Below are positions 7,576 through 18,188 of a stretch of 64,000 nt of DNA, piece after piece (positions within the stretch are counted from its first letter, which is position 1; each line of letters starts with the position of its first letter). The position numbers and the translations under genes are program-made. The stretch lies in contig JANXLU010000098.1 in NCBI GenBank assembly GCA_025354985.1, positions 1 to 64,000 on the forward strand. Reading direction: 5' to 3'. The notes beneath the pieces are model-generated. The model was not told the DNA's origin, searched no databases, and worked only from the letters and a program-made list of their open reading frames with translations. The DNA is from Chloroflexota bacterium. Lineage in GTDB: Bacteria > Chloroflexota > Anaerolineae > J036 > Brachytrichaceae.

Positions 7576-9552
7576 CTACGGTGTGATCTTGCTCAACCGG
7601 GTATCCCAGTTACCAAGTGTCACGCGTGTGCCTCCGCAGCTATTGCCGCCAAAGCCACCCGTGTAGTAGGTTGCAAAACTGCAGGTCTGGCCGATATATT
7701 CCGAGGCAATCCAGATTGAATTTCCATCGGTCACCGCCGCACCATAATCGCCCCAGCGCGTCCGTGGGGGATTGCCAACAAACGCCTTGTAGCTGGTGAA
7801 TCCATCTGACACGCCCTTGCCGAGCGCTGCTACGTGCACCGTACCAACCGTGCCGCTCTCGTCAATTGTTGCGTAGCCCGCGCTCGGGTAGTAGTCGTTG
7901 CCGGTTACGCTAAACGCGATCACGCCGCGCCCGTTCTTGCCCATGGCAATCGCTGGATAGGTCAGGTTGTTTCCAGCCAGTGCCAAATAGTTCTGATGGG
8001 ATACATGCGCCTGGAGGTCGCCGCTGTCGATCTGGGCCTCAACCTGGAACCACACGATCCCGGCCTTGACTACGCCGTTCACCTTGACCGCGGTGCCGGC
8101 CGCGCCATACAGCTTGCCATTGGTATACCAAGTCTGTTGCATCCGCGAATCACCTGAATCCAACGAAGAAATGACCTCGTCATGGGCGGGTTCGGTATTG
8201 AAGAATATTTGCCAGCAACCCGGTCCGTATGGTGTGATCGTGGTGGTGTCGTTGATGCACTCTCGCAATGGGGCATCGCCCGGCTTCTGATTGCTCTTGG
8301 GTGGGAACACATAGGCAGAGCTGTCGATTAGTTTGCTGCTTAGGGACAAGCTCGGGCTGGCAGTATTGAGCGATTTGGTGTTGCTCAGGGCCCAAACGCC
8401 AATTTTGTTGGCAGTGCCGGTCGGGTTGCCGGTCTCCGAGCCATCGCCAGAGATGGTGCTCATGAGATATTCGGTGCCATTGCGCTTGGTCTCATACTGA
8501 CCGGCCGGCGAGGTGGCCGGCCATACGGTCCATCCGGGCGTTCCGCCCACTTCAAGGTTTTCAACCGGAGTCATATGAATGTTGGCTGGGTGCGCGGCAA
8601 GCTCGGCCTTGGAAAAGGCGAAGATTTGCGCATGATTGTAGAGCGGGCCATACAGGTCATATTCATTGGTGGTCACGTAGATGCCGTTGGCATCCCCACC
8701 AATGTGCGGATAGTCCTGGAAGCACGGGCCGGGCGCGACGCCATCAAGGGTGCAGCCGTGGTTTGGCGTGCCCTCGGTGCCATCGTTTTGCGCGGGCACG
8801 TAATACACCGTCCAGGCACCCGTCGGATCACTGCTGTTGGATACGGCCACGTCAATTGTGTTGCGGCCTGAAAACGCGCTTGTGGTGCCCTGATGATGCA
8901 ACGTCGTGATCACCACGATAAACCGCTGATTGTCCGGGTCATAGGTGCAGATAGGGTCGATAACATCCGCACCGTAGGCGCCCGTGGAACGGTTGATCGC
9001 AGGTGCATAGCCAAAAAATGTGTTCAGGTCCTGCACGCCGCTCAAAGCCGCTCCGGTGGCTGCACTAAATACCCGAAGAACGCTATTGACTGACTCGACC
9101 ACAAAGCCATTACCTACGCACAACGCTTGATCGGGCGGTTCAACCGTAAATTGATTCCCGCCGTTGGCCAGACGCTGCTGGCGCAGATTCAGTCCCTCGG
9201 TTGACAGACCAAGCTCCGGATTAGTGGCGGCCACGCGCGCAGTGCCGACCACCGGAGGCGGAAGCGGCGACGGAGGGAATGGGTTGGAGCTGGCCGCGGC
9301 CAGGCTGTGGATGGCGCTTCGGCCGACGGCCGGTCGAGCAGCACTTGCGCCGGTGCCCCGCAAATCATCAGGATCCGGGCCAAATTCCGGTGCAGCGTAC
9401 TCACCCGATCCGTCGGCCACCGTTCGTAGGCTGGTGGTTCCACCAGATGGGATTAACCGGGTGCCACTCGCTGCGGCCGCCACGCCCGCTGGCACGCTGG
9501 CCAGTGCCAATGCCATTGCAGCAAACATTGATCCTAGATTTCGTATTTTCAT
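7576..9552 (-). CDS. Large secreted protein of unknown function
   Basis: The start is placed at the ATG at 9552, because an AGGAGG lies 9 bases before it and the first 30 residues (MKIRNLGSMFAAMALALASV..AAA) form a typical Sec signal peptide. An upstream in-frame start at 9666 would add 38 residues that do not look like a leader. The mature protein of about 630 residues has many paired Cys residues, Trp/Tyr/Asn-rich loops and phrases such as VSNSSDPTGAWTVY and FVGNPPRTRWGDYGAAVTDG. These suggest a beta-rich exported protein, possibly propeller-like. I do not recognise a named family. It is monocistronic with a strong hairpin after the stop. Confidence 0.75.
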   Translation of the reverse strand: MKIRNLGSMFAAMALALASVPAGVAAAASGTRLIPSGGTTSLRTVADGSGEYAAPEFGPDPDDLRGTGASAARPAVGRSAIHSLAAASSNPFPPSPLPPPVVGTARVAATNPELGLSTEGLNLRQQRLANGGNQFTVEPPDQALCVGNGFVVESVNSVLRVFSAATGAALSGVQDLNTFFGYAPAINRSTGAYGADVIDPICTYDPDNQRFIVVITTLHHQGTTSAFSGRNTIDVAVSNSSDPTGAWTVYYVPAQNDGTEGTPNHGCTLDGVAPGPCFQDYPHIGGDANGIYVTTNEYDLYGPLYNHAQIFAFSKAELAAHPANIHMTPVENLEVGGTPGWTVWPATSPAGQYETKRNGTEYLMSTISGDGSETGNPTGTANKIGVWALSNTKSLNTASPSLSLSSKLIDSSAYVFPPKSNQKPGDAPLRECINDTTTITPYGPGCWQIFFNTEPAHDEVISSLDSGDSRMQQTWYTNGKLYGAAGTAVKVNGVVKAGIVWFQVEAQIDSGDLQAHVSHQNYLALAGNNLTYPAIAMGKNGRGVIAFSVTGNDYYPSAGYATIDESGTVGTVHVAALGKGVSDGFTSYKAFVGNPPRTRWGDYGAAVTDGNSIWIASEYIGQTCSFATYYTGGFGGNSCGGTRVTLGNWDTRLSKITP

Positions 9553-9679
9553 ACTGATGGGCCTCCTACAACCCATGCGACAAATGGTTTTGATAGTCCG
9601 GGCACATTGCACGCGCCGGTCAATCGTACTTAAGAATATAGCACCGAACTGCGCAGTTGGACACACAACTTTCTAAACA

Positions 9680-10379
9680 ATGACATCAGAATGCTTACAG
9701 TGTCTGGCTGGCACAATAGGCACAATACAAGTCTGCCGCCCTGATAAGCATTGGCCAACAATCCGGCACCACCGCGTGTATTTCCTGGCGGGACCGACAC
9801 TCAACCGCGCAAGTGTGGAGCAGCTGTGCCGCACCATGCTGGCAGACCCGGTAACTGAAACCGCCTTGATCAACCCGCCACCTGCAAGTTTTCCCTACGC
9901 CGAAATTACGCTACTACCTGGCGAAACGGACAGCGTGGCCGAGAGCCTGCTCAGATCAGCACATGATTCTGGCGTGGACTCGCTGCGAGCAGCTGCATCC
10001 GGCGCACATGTGACATTCGCAGCCGGTACTGAAGCATCATCAGTCGCGTGCGAAGTGTCCGGCCATTTGGCAAACGTGGTCATCCCCGGGTTTTCTAAAC
10101 CGTTTCCCGAACAAGGTGGTCAATTTGCATCCTGCATTACCCGGAGTGCTCCCGGGTAAGGACAGCCTGGCGGGCACCTTCGAGGCCGCCGCCCGTGGCG
10201 AACCCATTGTGACCGGGTGCATGATCCACCATGTCGTCCCAGAAGTTGATGCGGGCACGGTTATTGACACTGAGCCATGCCCTTACCGACCGGGCGACAC
10301 CCTGGATACCTTCTCCGCCCGCATGCATGCCGCCGAGCGCACTGTACTGCTCCGCGCTCTCGTCACGTTGGTTGGTTGA
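9680..10379 (+). pseudogene. Frameshifted formyltransferase (PurN/Fmt-like)
   Basis: Two overlapping reading frames together make one formyltransferase-like protein. The first runs from ATG 9680 to about 10093 and ends with NVVIPGF. The second continues as FLNRFPNKVVNLHPALPGVL with the conserved NLHPALPG element and the DAGTVI segment of the GART/Fmt fold. The switch needs a +1 shift exactly at a CCCCGGGTTTT homopolymer run (10085-10094), which is the pattern of a single-base insertion. The N-terminal 130 residues match no standard PurN start. It is either a recent pseudogene or a sequencing indel in a diverged enzyme. Confidence 0.6.
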
Positions 10380-10697
10380 CTATTTGGTCAACCGCTGTTT
10401 TGTTGCATCACTGATGAAGGACAAGCGTGCCTCACGCAACCCGATTTAGTTTGTCTCTTCTTCATCTGGCAATGCCGCACATCGGACAACTCCGAGAAAG
10501 GCATCCCTGAGGCAGGCAGCCCAGCCTACGGTCTAAGGATATCGTCCATTCGGGAAGGCTTCAATGACGGCTGCGCATATGTTGGCAAACTCACAATGCA
10601 AGGTTGGCTGCAGAAATGGATGCCTTACCTACGTGCAAGTTTTCCCCGGCTATTCTGCCTGAGATAAAATAAATGAAACATTTGTTCGGAATCTGAT
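10380..10697. other. 318-bp gap upstream of gyrA
   Basis: No convincing gene or structured RNA is visible. A TAAAAT-like box near 10665 and a GGA seven bases before the gyrA ATG are the only candidate expression signals. Confidence 0.4.
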
Positions 10698-13313
10698 ATG
10701 ACCAAACCCAAGACCGGCAACGCACCCGAAGAGGCCTTCCAGCCAGAGCTCGACATCGATACCAATCAGTTTGGGCGCATCCGCCGCATCGACATCGATG
10801 TGGAGATGAAGCAGGCATACCTGAGCTACAGCATGAGCGTGATCGTAAGCCGTGCGCTGCCGGACGCGCGCGACGGGCTCAAACCCGTGCAACGCCGCAT
10901 CCTGTTTGTCATGCACGACACGGGCATTACCGCCACTTCGCCCTATCGAAAGAGCGCCCGTATTGTGGGCGATGTGCTGGGCAAATATCATCCGCATGGC
11001 GATCAAAGCGTCTATGACGCAATGGCACGCATGGCCCAAGACTTCAGCATGCGCTATTTGCTGGTCGACGGTCAGGGTAACTTTGGCTCGGTGGATGGCG
11101 ATCCACCCGCGGCTATGCGCTACACCGAGGCCCGCCAAAGCAAACCCAGCATGGATTTGCTTGCCGATCTGGACAAGGACACCGTGCTGTGGCAGGACAA
11201 CTACGATGGCACTCAGCGTGAGCCGACTGTGCTGCCCGCGGCGCTTCCAAACCTGCTGCTAAACGGCGCCACCGGTATTGCAGTCGGCATGGCCACCAAC
11301 ATTCCACCCCATAACATGGGGGAGATTGTGGATGGCACCTGCTTCCTGATTGATAAGTATCTGGAGGCGCCACGCACCATCAAGCTAAACGAATCGCTCC
11401 CCGAGTCCGATGTCGAGGTCGAGCAGCTTATGAAGTTCATAAAGGGGCCGGACTTCCCCACCGGTGGCATCGCGTTTCGCTATAACGACGCGGTCGAGGG
11501 CGGGGATGCGATCAAGACCTGCTACGCCACCGGACGCGGCAAAATCCTGGTCCAAGCCAAGGCTCATCTTGAAGATGGTCAGCGAGGCAAAAGTCACATC
11601 ATTGTCACCGAGTTGCCCTATGCGGTCAACAAGTCCACGTTGATCGAGCGCATTGCCGATCTGGCCCGCGAGGAAAAGATCACCGGAATCACCGACATTC
11701 GCGATGAGAGCGATCGCCGCGGTATGCGCATCGTCATCGACATCGGCAAGGGCGAGGATCAGCGCAAAATTCTGGCTGCGCTCTACAAATACACCGCCAT
11801 GAAGGGCACCTTTGGTGTGATCATGCTCGCGTTGGTGGATGGCGAGCCCAAGGTGCTCTCGCTAAAGCGTCTGCTTAATGTGTTTATCGAGCACCGTCGG
11901 GTGATCGTCCAAAAGCGCACCGAGTTTGACCTGGCCAAGTTTAGGGCGCGCGCCCACATATTGGAGGGTCTGGTGCGTGCGCTCGACATGATCGACCGCA
12001 TCATTAAGTTGATTAGAGCCAGTAAAGACACCGAGGCCGCCAAGTTTGGTTTGGTAAGCGATCTGTCGTTTAGCGAACTGCAGGCCCAGGCCATCCTGGA
12101 CATGCCACTGCGCCGGCTGGCTGCGCTTGAGCGCAAGAAGCTTGAAGATGAGCTGGCCGAGATTCGCAAGAACATAAAGTATCTTGAGGACCTTTTGGAC
12201 AAGCCCTACAAGATTCTTGGCGTCATCAAGGATGAATTGCTAAGCCACAAAGAGCGCTTTGGCGATGCCCGGCGTACGACGATCGTCGGTAAGCTCTCAC
12301 AACCGGTGGAAACAGCAGGCGAGAACGGGGTTGACGGCAAGAACGGTGGCGCCCGCCGCAAGACCAACGATGCTGCGTTTGCGCTCACCAGTCACGACTT
12401 GATCCCCGACGAGGAGTGCTACATCGTGGTCGGCGTCAATGGAAAGATTGGGCGCACCGCCACCGCTCCGCGTGTGACCTCTTCGTCCGAGGTCGTGCCC
12501 GCCGCAGTGATTAAGACAAACATCAAGGAACTTGTCTATGTCATTGGCGTAAGTGGCAGGGGCGTGGTGCTCCAGGCCGGCAATATCCCCCAAGAGGATG
12601 TCCTTACTGGTGCGGGTGGCAACCTTGGCGGGATGAGCGCCTTTGGTGCTGAGGACGCGGTTGTTGGCGGTTTCGCACTCTCGCGTGAAATGGCCAAAAA
12701 GGAAGGCTCGGGATTTCTTGTCACTTGCACCATGAATGGTATGGTCAAGCGCAGTGATGTGAGCACGCTTCCGACTGCCCCGGGTAACATATTTACCGCC
12801 TGTGGCGTCACGGTCGGTGATACCGTAATCTCGGCCAGGCTCACCGTCGGAACTGAGGATTTGATCCTGTTTAACCAGAGCGGTATGGCCATCCGCTTTA
12901 AGCAGGAGGACGTGCGCCCGATGGGTCTGCCTGCTACCGGAGTGGTTGGCATGAAGCTGGAAGAAGGCGACATACTGGTGTCGATGGCCATGGCCGATGA
13001 GTCTTCGGGCGAGTTGGAGGTGGTGCTGGGCACGACAGATGGCAAGGCCAAGCGCATGGCGTTTAAGGAGTTCCCGATCCAGGGTCGCGCGGGCAAGGGT
13101 GTGATTACGGCCAAGCTGACCAAGGATCACACTGTGGCCGACGCGGTGATTGCCACCGGCGAAGACTCGATTGTGTATGTCACGATCAAAGGCAACGCCA
13201 AGAGTCTAAAGGCCAAGAACCTCGCCCGCCGTGGTCGGCCGGCCCAGGGTGATGATGCCATCGCGCTCACCGGAAGCGACCGGCTGGCGCGTATGGTAGT
13301 TGTACACGACTAG
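10698..13313 (+). CDS. gyrA: DNA gyrase subunit A
   Basis: The 871-residue product has the full GyrA architecture. The winged-helix/tower region follows the conserved [15 protein letters not shown]. The active-site tyrosine is Tyr142 in AAMRYTEAR, and a C-terminal beta-pinwheel carries a GyrA-box-like QGRAGKG near residue 795. Together with GyrB it introduces negative supercoils. In the quinolone-determining region [12 protein letters not shown], Gln103 stands where E. coli has Ser83, while Asp107 (E. coli Asp87) is kept. A short Gly/Asn-rich insert (about 535-550) sits at the domain boundary. gyrB is not in the window. The following DUF3592 gene starts 6 bp after the stop. Confidence 0.96.
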   Translation: MTKPKTGNAPEEAFQPELDIDTNQFGRIRRIDIDVEMKQAYLSYSMSVIVSRALPDARDGLKPVQRRILFVMHDTGITATSPYRKSARIVGDVLGKYHPHGDQSVYDAMARMAQDFSMRYLLVDGQGNFGSVDGDPPAAMRYTEARQSKPSMDLLADLDKDTVLWQDNYDGTQREPTVLPAALPNLLLNGATGIAVGMATNIPPHNMGEIVDGTCFLIDKYLEAPRTIKLNESLPESDVEVEQLMKFIKGPDFPTGGIAFRYNDAVEGGDAIKTCYATGRGKILVQAKAHLEDGQRGKSHIIVTELPYAVNKSTLIERIADLAREEKITGITDIRDESDRRGMRIVIDIGKGEDQRKILAALYKYTAMKGTFGVIMLALVDGEPKVLSLKRLLNVFIEHRRVIVQKRTEFDLAKFRARAHILEGLVRALDMIDRIIKLIRASKDTEAAKFGLVSDLSFSELQAQAILDMPLRRLAALERKKLEDELAEIRKNIKYLEDLLDKPYKILGVIKDELLSHKERFGDARRTTIVGKLSQPVETAGENGVDGKNGGARRKTNDAAFALTSHDLIPDEECYIVVGVNGKIGRTATAPRVTSSSEVVPAAVIKTNIKELVYVIGVSGRGVVLQAGNIPQEDVLTGAGGNLGGMSAFGAEDAVVGGFALSREMAKKEGSGFLVTCTMNGMVKRSDVSTLPTAPGNIFTACGVTVGDTVISARLTVGTEDLILFNQSGMAIRFKQEDVRPMGLPATGVVGMKLEEGDILVSMAMADESSGELEVVLGTTDGKAKRMAFKEFPIQGRAGKGVITAKLTKDHTVADAVIATGEDSIVYVTIKGNAKSLKAKNLARRGRPAQGDDAIALTGSDRLARMVVVHD

Positions 13314-13319
13314 ACATGC

Positions 13320-13640
13320 ATGAATACCAGAAATTGGCCGGCCGTCCCCGCCCGGGTGGTGTTTGATGACGTGGTTGAGGAAACCCGCGACGAATCCGAC
13401 GGTCGCGTGACCCGCCATACACCGCGCGTTGTCTACGAATACACGGTCGGCGGGCGTGTCTATCGCTCGGATGTCATTCAACAGGGTGGACTTGGCGCGG
13501 GCTGGTCTGAACGGCACGATGCGGACGATGAACTTGACAATCTCACCGGCGTCGTGCCGTTTGTGGCATATGTGAACCCCGTCGACCCGGCACAGGCAGT
13601 ACTTCGCCACAAATGCTACAGCTGGCCATTTGGTCGCTAG
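13320..13640 (+). CDS. DUF3592 domain protein
   Basis: The 106-residue protein fits DUF3592. WPAVPARVVFDDVVEE opens a beta strand, then come RVVYEYTVGGRVYRSDVI, PFVAYVNPVDPAQAVL and a terminal WPFG. DUF3592 members usually have flanking membrane helices, and this one has none, so it is a soluble stand-alone form. It starts 6 bp after gyrA and is likely co-transcribed. Function unknown. Confidence 0.75.
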   Translation: MNTRNWPAVPARVVFDDVVEETRDESDGRVTRHTPRVVYEYTVGGRVYRSDVIQQGGLGAGWSERHDADDELDNLTGVVPFVAYVNPVDPAQAVLRHKCYSWPFGR

Positions 13641-13699
13641 CTTGATCACCTGCCAATTGGAGCGTTCCGACGGCATAATTTGTGCCACAATATGGAGGC

Positions 13700-14695
13700 A
13701 TGAGCTCAAAACTTCGAACAACTTTGTCGCTTGGCTCTGGAATACCGTTTGCCGCACTGTATGGCATTTTGGCGCGGGTTCTGTTTGGCGCGGCATCGCG
13801 AAGCGAAAAAGATCAATTGTTTACGATGACCTTGAGTTTCCTGGTGGTCGCGCCTGCGATCATCGGAGTGATCACCGTGCTCCTTGCGTCGGCTGAACGA
13901 CGCGCAAAGGTTTCATTTGCCATCTGGGGACCGATGTTGAGCAGCACCGTGGTATTGCTGGCCATGATTGCGCTGGCGCTCGAAGCCGCAATTTGCGTTG
14001 TGATGCTCTCGCCAATTTATTATGGCCTGGCGGTCATAGGCGGCGTGGTCACCTGGGCGATTGCACGTGCGTTACACAGCCGTTCCAATCCACCAATGGC
14101 CGTTATTTCGCTCATCGCGATCCTGCCCTTCCTCTCGCTGCTTGTTGAGCAGACGCTCCCGGTAGAGACCCGAACGGAACGGGTCACAACTTCTATTGAC
14201 GTAGCCGCGCCCGCGGAGGTGATCTGGCCGTTGGTAATACGCGTAAGCACCATTGCGCCCGCCGAGCACGTTGACCGTGCCGCCTATCTGTTTGGCATAC
14301 CGCGCCCGGTTGAGGCCACGCTCACCGGTGACGGCCCGGGTGCTCTGCGCATGGGCCGCTTTGACAACGGCTTGATTTTCGAAGAGCGTGTGACCACCTG
14401 GCAACCCAATAGGCGTGTGGCCTTCAGCATCACTCCTCACGCCCCAAGCCTGTATGCACCGTGGGACATGATCGGCAAAACCTACCTAAACTTGGTTGAT
14501 GCCGAATATGAACTCCAGCCAATCGATACACAACACACGCGTCTGTTCTTGCATACCCGGGTAAACATCAGCACGCGGTTCAATGACTACAGCGCCTGGT
14601 GGGTACACTCGTTTACGGGCGACTTTTTGGGCGATCTGCTGCAGATCGTAAAGCACCGCAGCGAGAAGGCAGCTGGCACCCTGCGCACGTCTTGA
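13700..14695 (+). CDS. Membrane protein with C-terminal SRPBCC-like domain
   Basis: Residues 1 to about 160 contain four or five hydrophobic helices. The C-terminal half (from about residue 165, VTTSIDVAAPAEVIWPLV) resembles the START/polyketide-cyclase (SRPBCC) fold. It has the beta-strand opening with a PAEVIW element, a central LTGDGPGALRMGRFDNG and a closing amphipathic helix (WWVHSFTGDFLGDLLQIVK). These domains bind hydrophobic ligands. The start is uncertain: ATG 13700 has a GGAGG only one base away, and an in-frame GTG at 13682 would add six residues. The stop overlaps the TTG of the rtcB remnant. I do not recognise a specific function. Confidence 0.7.
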   Translation: MSSKLRTTLSLGSGIPFAALYGILARVLFGAASRSEKDQLFTMTLSFLVVAPAIIGVITVLLASAERRAKVSFAIWGPMLSSTVVLLAMIALALEAAICVVMLSPIYYGLAVIGGVVTWAIARALHSRSNPPMAVISLIAILPFLSLLVEQTLPVETRTERVTTSIDVAAPAEVIWPLVIRVSTIAPAEHVDRAAYLFGIPRPVEATLTGDGPGALRMGRFDNGLIFEERVTTWQPNRRVAFSITPHAPSLYAPWDMIGKTYLNLVDAEYELQPIDTQHTRLFLHTRVNISTRFNDYSAWWVHSFTGDFLGDLLQIVKHRSEKAAGTLRTS

Positions 14696-15637
14696 CCGCC
14701 ACTTCCGACCTCCGTGATCAGCCGCTGCCCTACCGCGTATGGTGTGCGGATCAAAGCGACCCTTGCGCACGCGCTCAGTTGGATGCTGCTATGCGCCTGC
14801 CCATCAGCGTGGCTGGGGCGTTAATGCCTGATGCCCACCTCGGCTATGGCCTGCCCATCGGTGGCGTGCTGGCATGCGATAGCACCGTGGTCATTTACGC
14901 CGTGGGTGTCGACATCGCCTGTCGCATGCGCCGGTCTTCAACCCGGCAGCTATCTAGCATTACTCTCGCACAGCGGCTCACGCGGCACAGGGGCGCAGGT
15001 GGCCGATCACTACACCAAGATTGCACGCGGCATGCACCCGCAGCTCACCGTAAAGGGCAGCGGTGACCTGGCGAATCTTGGGTGGCTGCCGCTTTTCAGC
15101 GGGCCGGGCGAGGAATATTAGCGTGCCATGGAGCTGATGGGTCGTAATGCCAGCACAAATCACCGCGTGATCCACAAGAACGTTGCCGATGCCGCTGGTC
15201 TCAAAATAGCCAGCGTGGTTGAGAACCATCACAATTTTTCCTGGAAGGAACAACTGGTCGACGGCACCGATGTTCTCGTCCATCGCAAGGGCGCCACGCC
15301 GGCCGGCGCGGGTATGCTGGGTGTGATCCCCGGCACGATGGGGGACCCGGGTTATGTTGTTCGCGGTTGCGGTGTGGCCGAGAGCATCAACTCCGCCTCA
15401 CATGGCGCCGGACGGCAAATGAGCCGAAACGCCGCACTCAAATCGATCACAAAGACCATGCGCGATGCATATTTGCGCGAGAAGGGTATTACCTTGCTTG
15501 GTGGCGGGCTCGACGAGGCGCCTCAAGCCTACAAGTCCATCGACACCGTTATCGGCGCGTAACAGGACCTTGTTGAAATCATCGGCCGTTTCAGCCCTAA
15601 GATCATCATGATGCTGGACGACCCGCGGGACGTATAA
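14692..15637 (+). pseudogene. rtcB: Decayed RtcB RNA ligase
   Basis: Pieces of RtcB, the tRNA-splicing/repair RNA ligase, can be read in order but not in one frame. Piece one has ALMPDAHLGYGLPIGGVL and AVGVDIACRM (metal-binding D and C). Piece two, in another frame, has LLSHSGSRGTGAQVADHYTK. An in-frame TAG at 15119 interrupts GPGEEY-RAMELMGRNASTNH, and a TAA at 15560 interrupts VIGA-QDLVEIIGRFSPK. Each stop is one substitution from the expected codon. The roughly 90 residues normally lying between GVDIGCGM and the HSGSR motif are gone. This is a real pseudogene rather than a single sequencing error. Confidence 0.85.
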
Positions 15638-15763
15638 AGCTGCCAAGGTTGAATGGCAGGATACGTCAGGTTGAAGCAATTTGGCATCGGCAATGAAAGT
15701 CTGATGCTCCCCCCAAATCTACGACTACAGTTGCGGACATACGGAATATAGGACAATTAACAT

Positions 15764-18052
15764 GTGAAATTTCGCCTTCCGGTCCGGTTTGCCCTGGCAT
15801 TTCTGGTGTTTTTCGTCACTACGGCTGGCCAAGTCCGCGCAACAAATCCACTCCAAGTGGTGCCTCCACCCGGCTATCTTGATGACTTTGGACCTGTCCG
15901 TGCCGGTGTGGGTTGGGCTATTGGCGAAGGTCGTCTTATGTGGCGATTACAGACCGGCGTTTGGCGGGACCTCGACATGCCAAACGAGCTCACGCCAGCC
16001 ACCGCGGTATTTTTTGATGACCAAAATGGCACGTTGATGGGTTTTATCGGCGCACCGACTTTGTCCGGTTTGCGAATAGCCGATACCTCGGACGGCGCAG
16101 CGAGTTGGAGTACGCGATCGTTATCGGTGACAGTTGATCCTGCATGGTTGTCCGCCCCGATCCGCAGCATCAGGCTCAGCTTTGTGAACAACCAGCTTGG
16201 CTGGCTGGTCATTACGAGGCCAAGCAGCCCGGTATTTAGCCTCGGTTTGCTGCTAATCACGCACGATGGCGGGCAATCGTGGCAAGCGCGAAATCTGCCC
16301 GCCTCCGGTGTTATTACGCTGGATGGAACCGGAACTGGTCACCTCGATGGTGGGCTCGACGGCGCGCAACACTTTGTCACCTCTGACTTTGGGCAGACTT
16401 GGTCGGAGACAGCGGAACTCGGCTTGAATGCCGACCCCCTTGTGCACACTGCGCCAGGCGCAGGTACACTATCTTGGCAGTTGGAGCCCGCCGGATGTGG
16501 TTTTAGTGGTTCATGCGCCCAGCGTCTTGTGGAGCGCGATTTGGGCGGAGAAGTTGTCGAAATATTGCGCCTAAGCAGACCTCCTGACATGGCACCGGCA
16601 CCTGCGAATGGCGGTCTTGCGCGCGAAGCAGGTGTCGTTACCGGGGGCGGGGCGATGTTAGATTCCTGTCATCCGCCCGCACTCGCTGCGCTTCAGGCTT
16701 GGTGGGATCACAGCCCATATACGGCATTAAATCTCTATGACGGGCCGTTGTGGGCCTGTCGCGAATCGATCAACTCCGGCTATACAGCCCGTGCGGCGAC
16801 GATCGGTTGGGCGTTTGTGCCCACCTGGGTCGGGCCGCAATCCAATTGCTGGATGCAAACAATTGCTCAAAAAATTAGCCCGGACCCCGCTATTGCATTT
16901 AGCCAGGGCCGCGACCAGGCAAACGCTGCGGGTGATTGGCTGCAGAGCCTGGGATTGGACGCCAACGGCGCAGTTGTTTATTACGATATCGAGTCCTATA
17001 CCCAAGGCGGTTCCTGTCGCAGCAGCACCAGTGCACTTATTGCGGGCTGGTCCCAGCGGTTGCACGAGCGTGGACTGAAAGCAGGAGTGTATGGAGCCCC
17101 ATGTAGTTCGTTCCTCACCGATTTTGTAAATGGCGCGAACACGCCAGACGCGATCTGGATCGCCGCTTGGTACTCTAGTTACTACTTTCGCAAGGGCGTC
17201 CCGCTGACCGGGATGCCATGCTTAAACGATACATTATGGACGGGTCATCAGCGCTTGCGCCAATATACAGGTGGCCATAACGAGACCTGGGGTGGCGTCA
17301 CCTTGAACATTGACAGTAGTATCGTGGATGCGCCAGTGGCCACGGTGGGTTGCCAGGCTCCGCGCCCAACCGCCGATCAGATTATGCTGTTTGGTCAGGC
17401 CGGCTTTTGCGGTGTACCCGCGGTCATGGGCGTTGGAAGTTTCGCAAGTGCGGCCGCAATGGGGTTTGCCAACGACAGTGCGGTGTCAATCCGGATTGGC
17501 GGCAACCTGAAGGCCATGTTGTGCCGCGATAACAACTGGCAGGGCGTGTGCGAATCGTTTCTAACCGACACATTCAATCTGGCTGGGAACGCGATTGGTG
17601 CCAACCAACTCTCATCCATACAAGTGGCGTTGCGGAGCCCACCGTCGGATCCGCCCCGCTGTAGCGATGGTTATGAACCCGACAACACCGCGGCCCAGGC
17701 AAATCCCTTGCCCGTTGGCAACCTCCAAACCCACACCATCTGTGACGCCGGGGACGTTGATTGGGTTTATCTGGATTTGATCGCAGGCAAGCCTATTCTT
17801 TTGCGTGCCACGGCCACGGATGCAAGCTCAGATCCTTTGCTTCGTATTTTCGCCCCGGATGGGTCAACTCAGGTTGCCCAGAATGATGACGCGGTGGGAG
17901 TGAATGCACAGATATTCTTCACGCCAGCGCAAACTGGACGGTATTATGCGCGAGTCGAGGACGCAACCGGCAAGAGCTCACCGACGCGCAGCTATACGCT
18001 GCAGCAGACTCCGAATGCCCACCGCTACGTCTTTCCGCTCGTGACGCGCTGA
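15764..18052 (+). CDS. Secreted multidomain protein: DUF1906 glycoside-hydrolase-like plus PPC domain
   Basis: A GTG start gives a 762-residue exported protein with a clear signal peptide ([20 protein letters not shown]). Residues 30-270 look like BNR/propeller repeats ([30 protein letters not shown]). Residues about 300-510 match DUF1906, the Rv2525c-like TIM-barrel glycoside hydrolase-like domain, with a characteristic acidic strand end VVYYDIESY and WIAAWYS. Residues 525-615 carry a Cys-rich crystallin-like pattern ([10 protein letters not shown]-like, [15 protein letters not shown]). The last 120 are a pre-peptidase C-terminal domain ([22 protein letters not shown]). It is likely an extracellular wall- or polysaccharide-acting protein; the substrate is unknown. 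Confidence 0.75.
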   Translation: MKFRLPVRFALAFLVFFVTTAGQVRATNPLQVVPPPGYLDDFGPVRAGVGWAIGEGRLMWRLQTGVWRDLDMPNELTPATAVFFDDQNGTLMGFIGAPTLSGLRIADTSDGAASWSTRSLSVTVDPAWLSAPIRSIRLSFVNNQLGWLVITRPSSPVFSLGLLLITHDGGQSWQARNLPASGVITLDGTGTGHLDGGLDGAQHFVTSDFGQTWSETAELGLNADPLVHTAPGAGTLSWQLEPAGCGFSGSCAQRLVERDLGGEVVEILRLSRPPDMAPAPANGGLAREAGVVTGGGAMLDSCHPPALAALQAWWDHSPYTALNLYDGPLWACRESINSGYTARAATIGWAFVPTWVGPQSNCWMQTIAQKISPDPAIAFSQGRDQANAAGDWLQSLGLDANGAVVYYDIESYTQGGSCRSSTSALIAGWSQRLHERGLKAGVYGAPCSSFLTDFVNGANTPDAIWIAAWYSSYYFRKGVPLTGMPCLNDTLWTGHQRLRQYTGGHNETWGGVTLNIDSSIVDAPVATVGCQAPRPTADQIMLFGQAGFCGVPAVMGVGSFASAAAMGFANDSAVSIRIGGNLKAMLCRDNNWQGVCESFLTDTFNLAGNAIGANQLSSIQVALRSPPSDPPRCSDGYEPDNTAAQANPLPVGNLQTHTICDAGDVDWVYLDLIAGKPILLRATATDASSDPLLRIFAPDGSTQVAQNDDAVGVNAQIFFTPAQTGRYYARVEDATGKSSPTRSYTLQQTPNAHRYVFPLVTR

Positions 18053-18188
18053 GGAGACGCTCCGGACTTATTGATCACCGCGCGGGTACGTGCCGCTTTA
18101 TGCTTTGGTGATCGCCTGCGGCGCGGTCACCAGGAAGATGTGGGCCCGCACGCCCGACATGAAGGCCGCGATGAGCTGCGCATGAGAC

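Noticed and set aside
15119-15121. TAG as a recoded sense codon in rtcB
   Set aside because: The same gene also has a frame change and a large deletion, and all other genes here use TAG as a normal stop.
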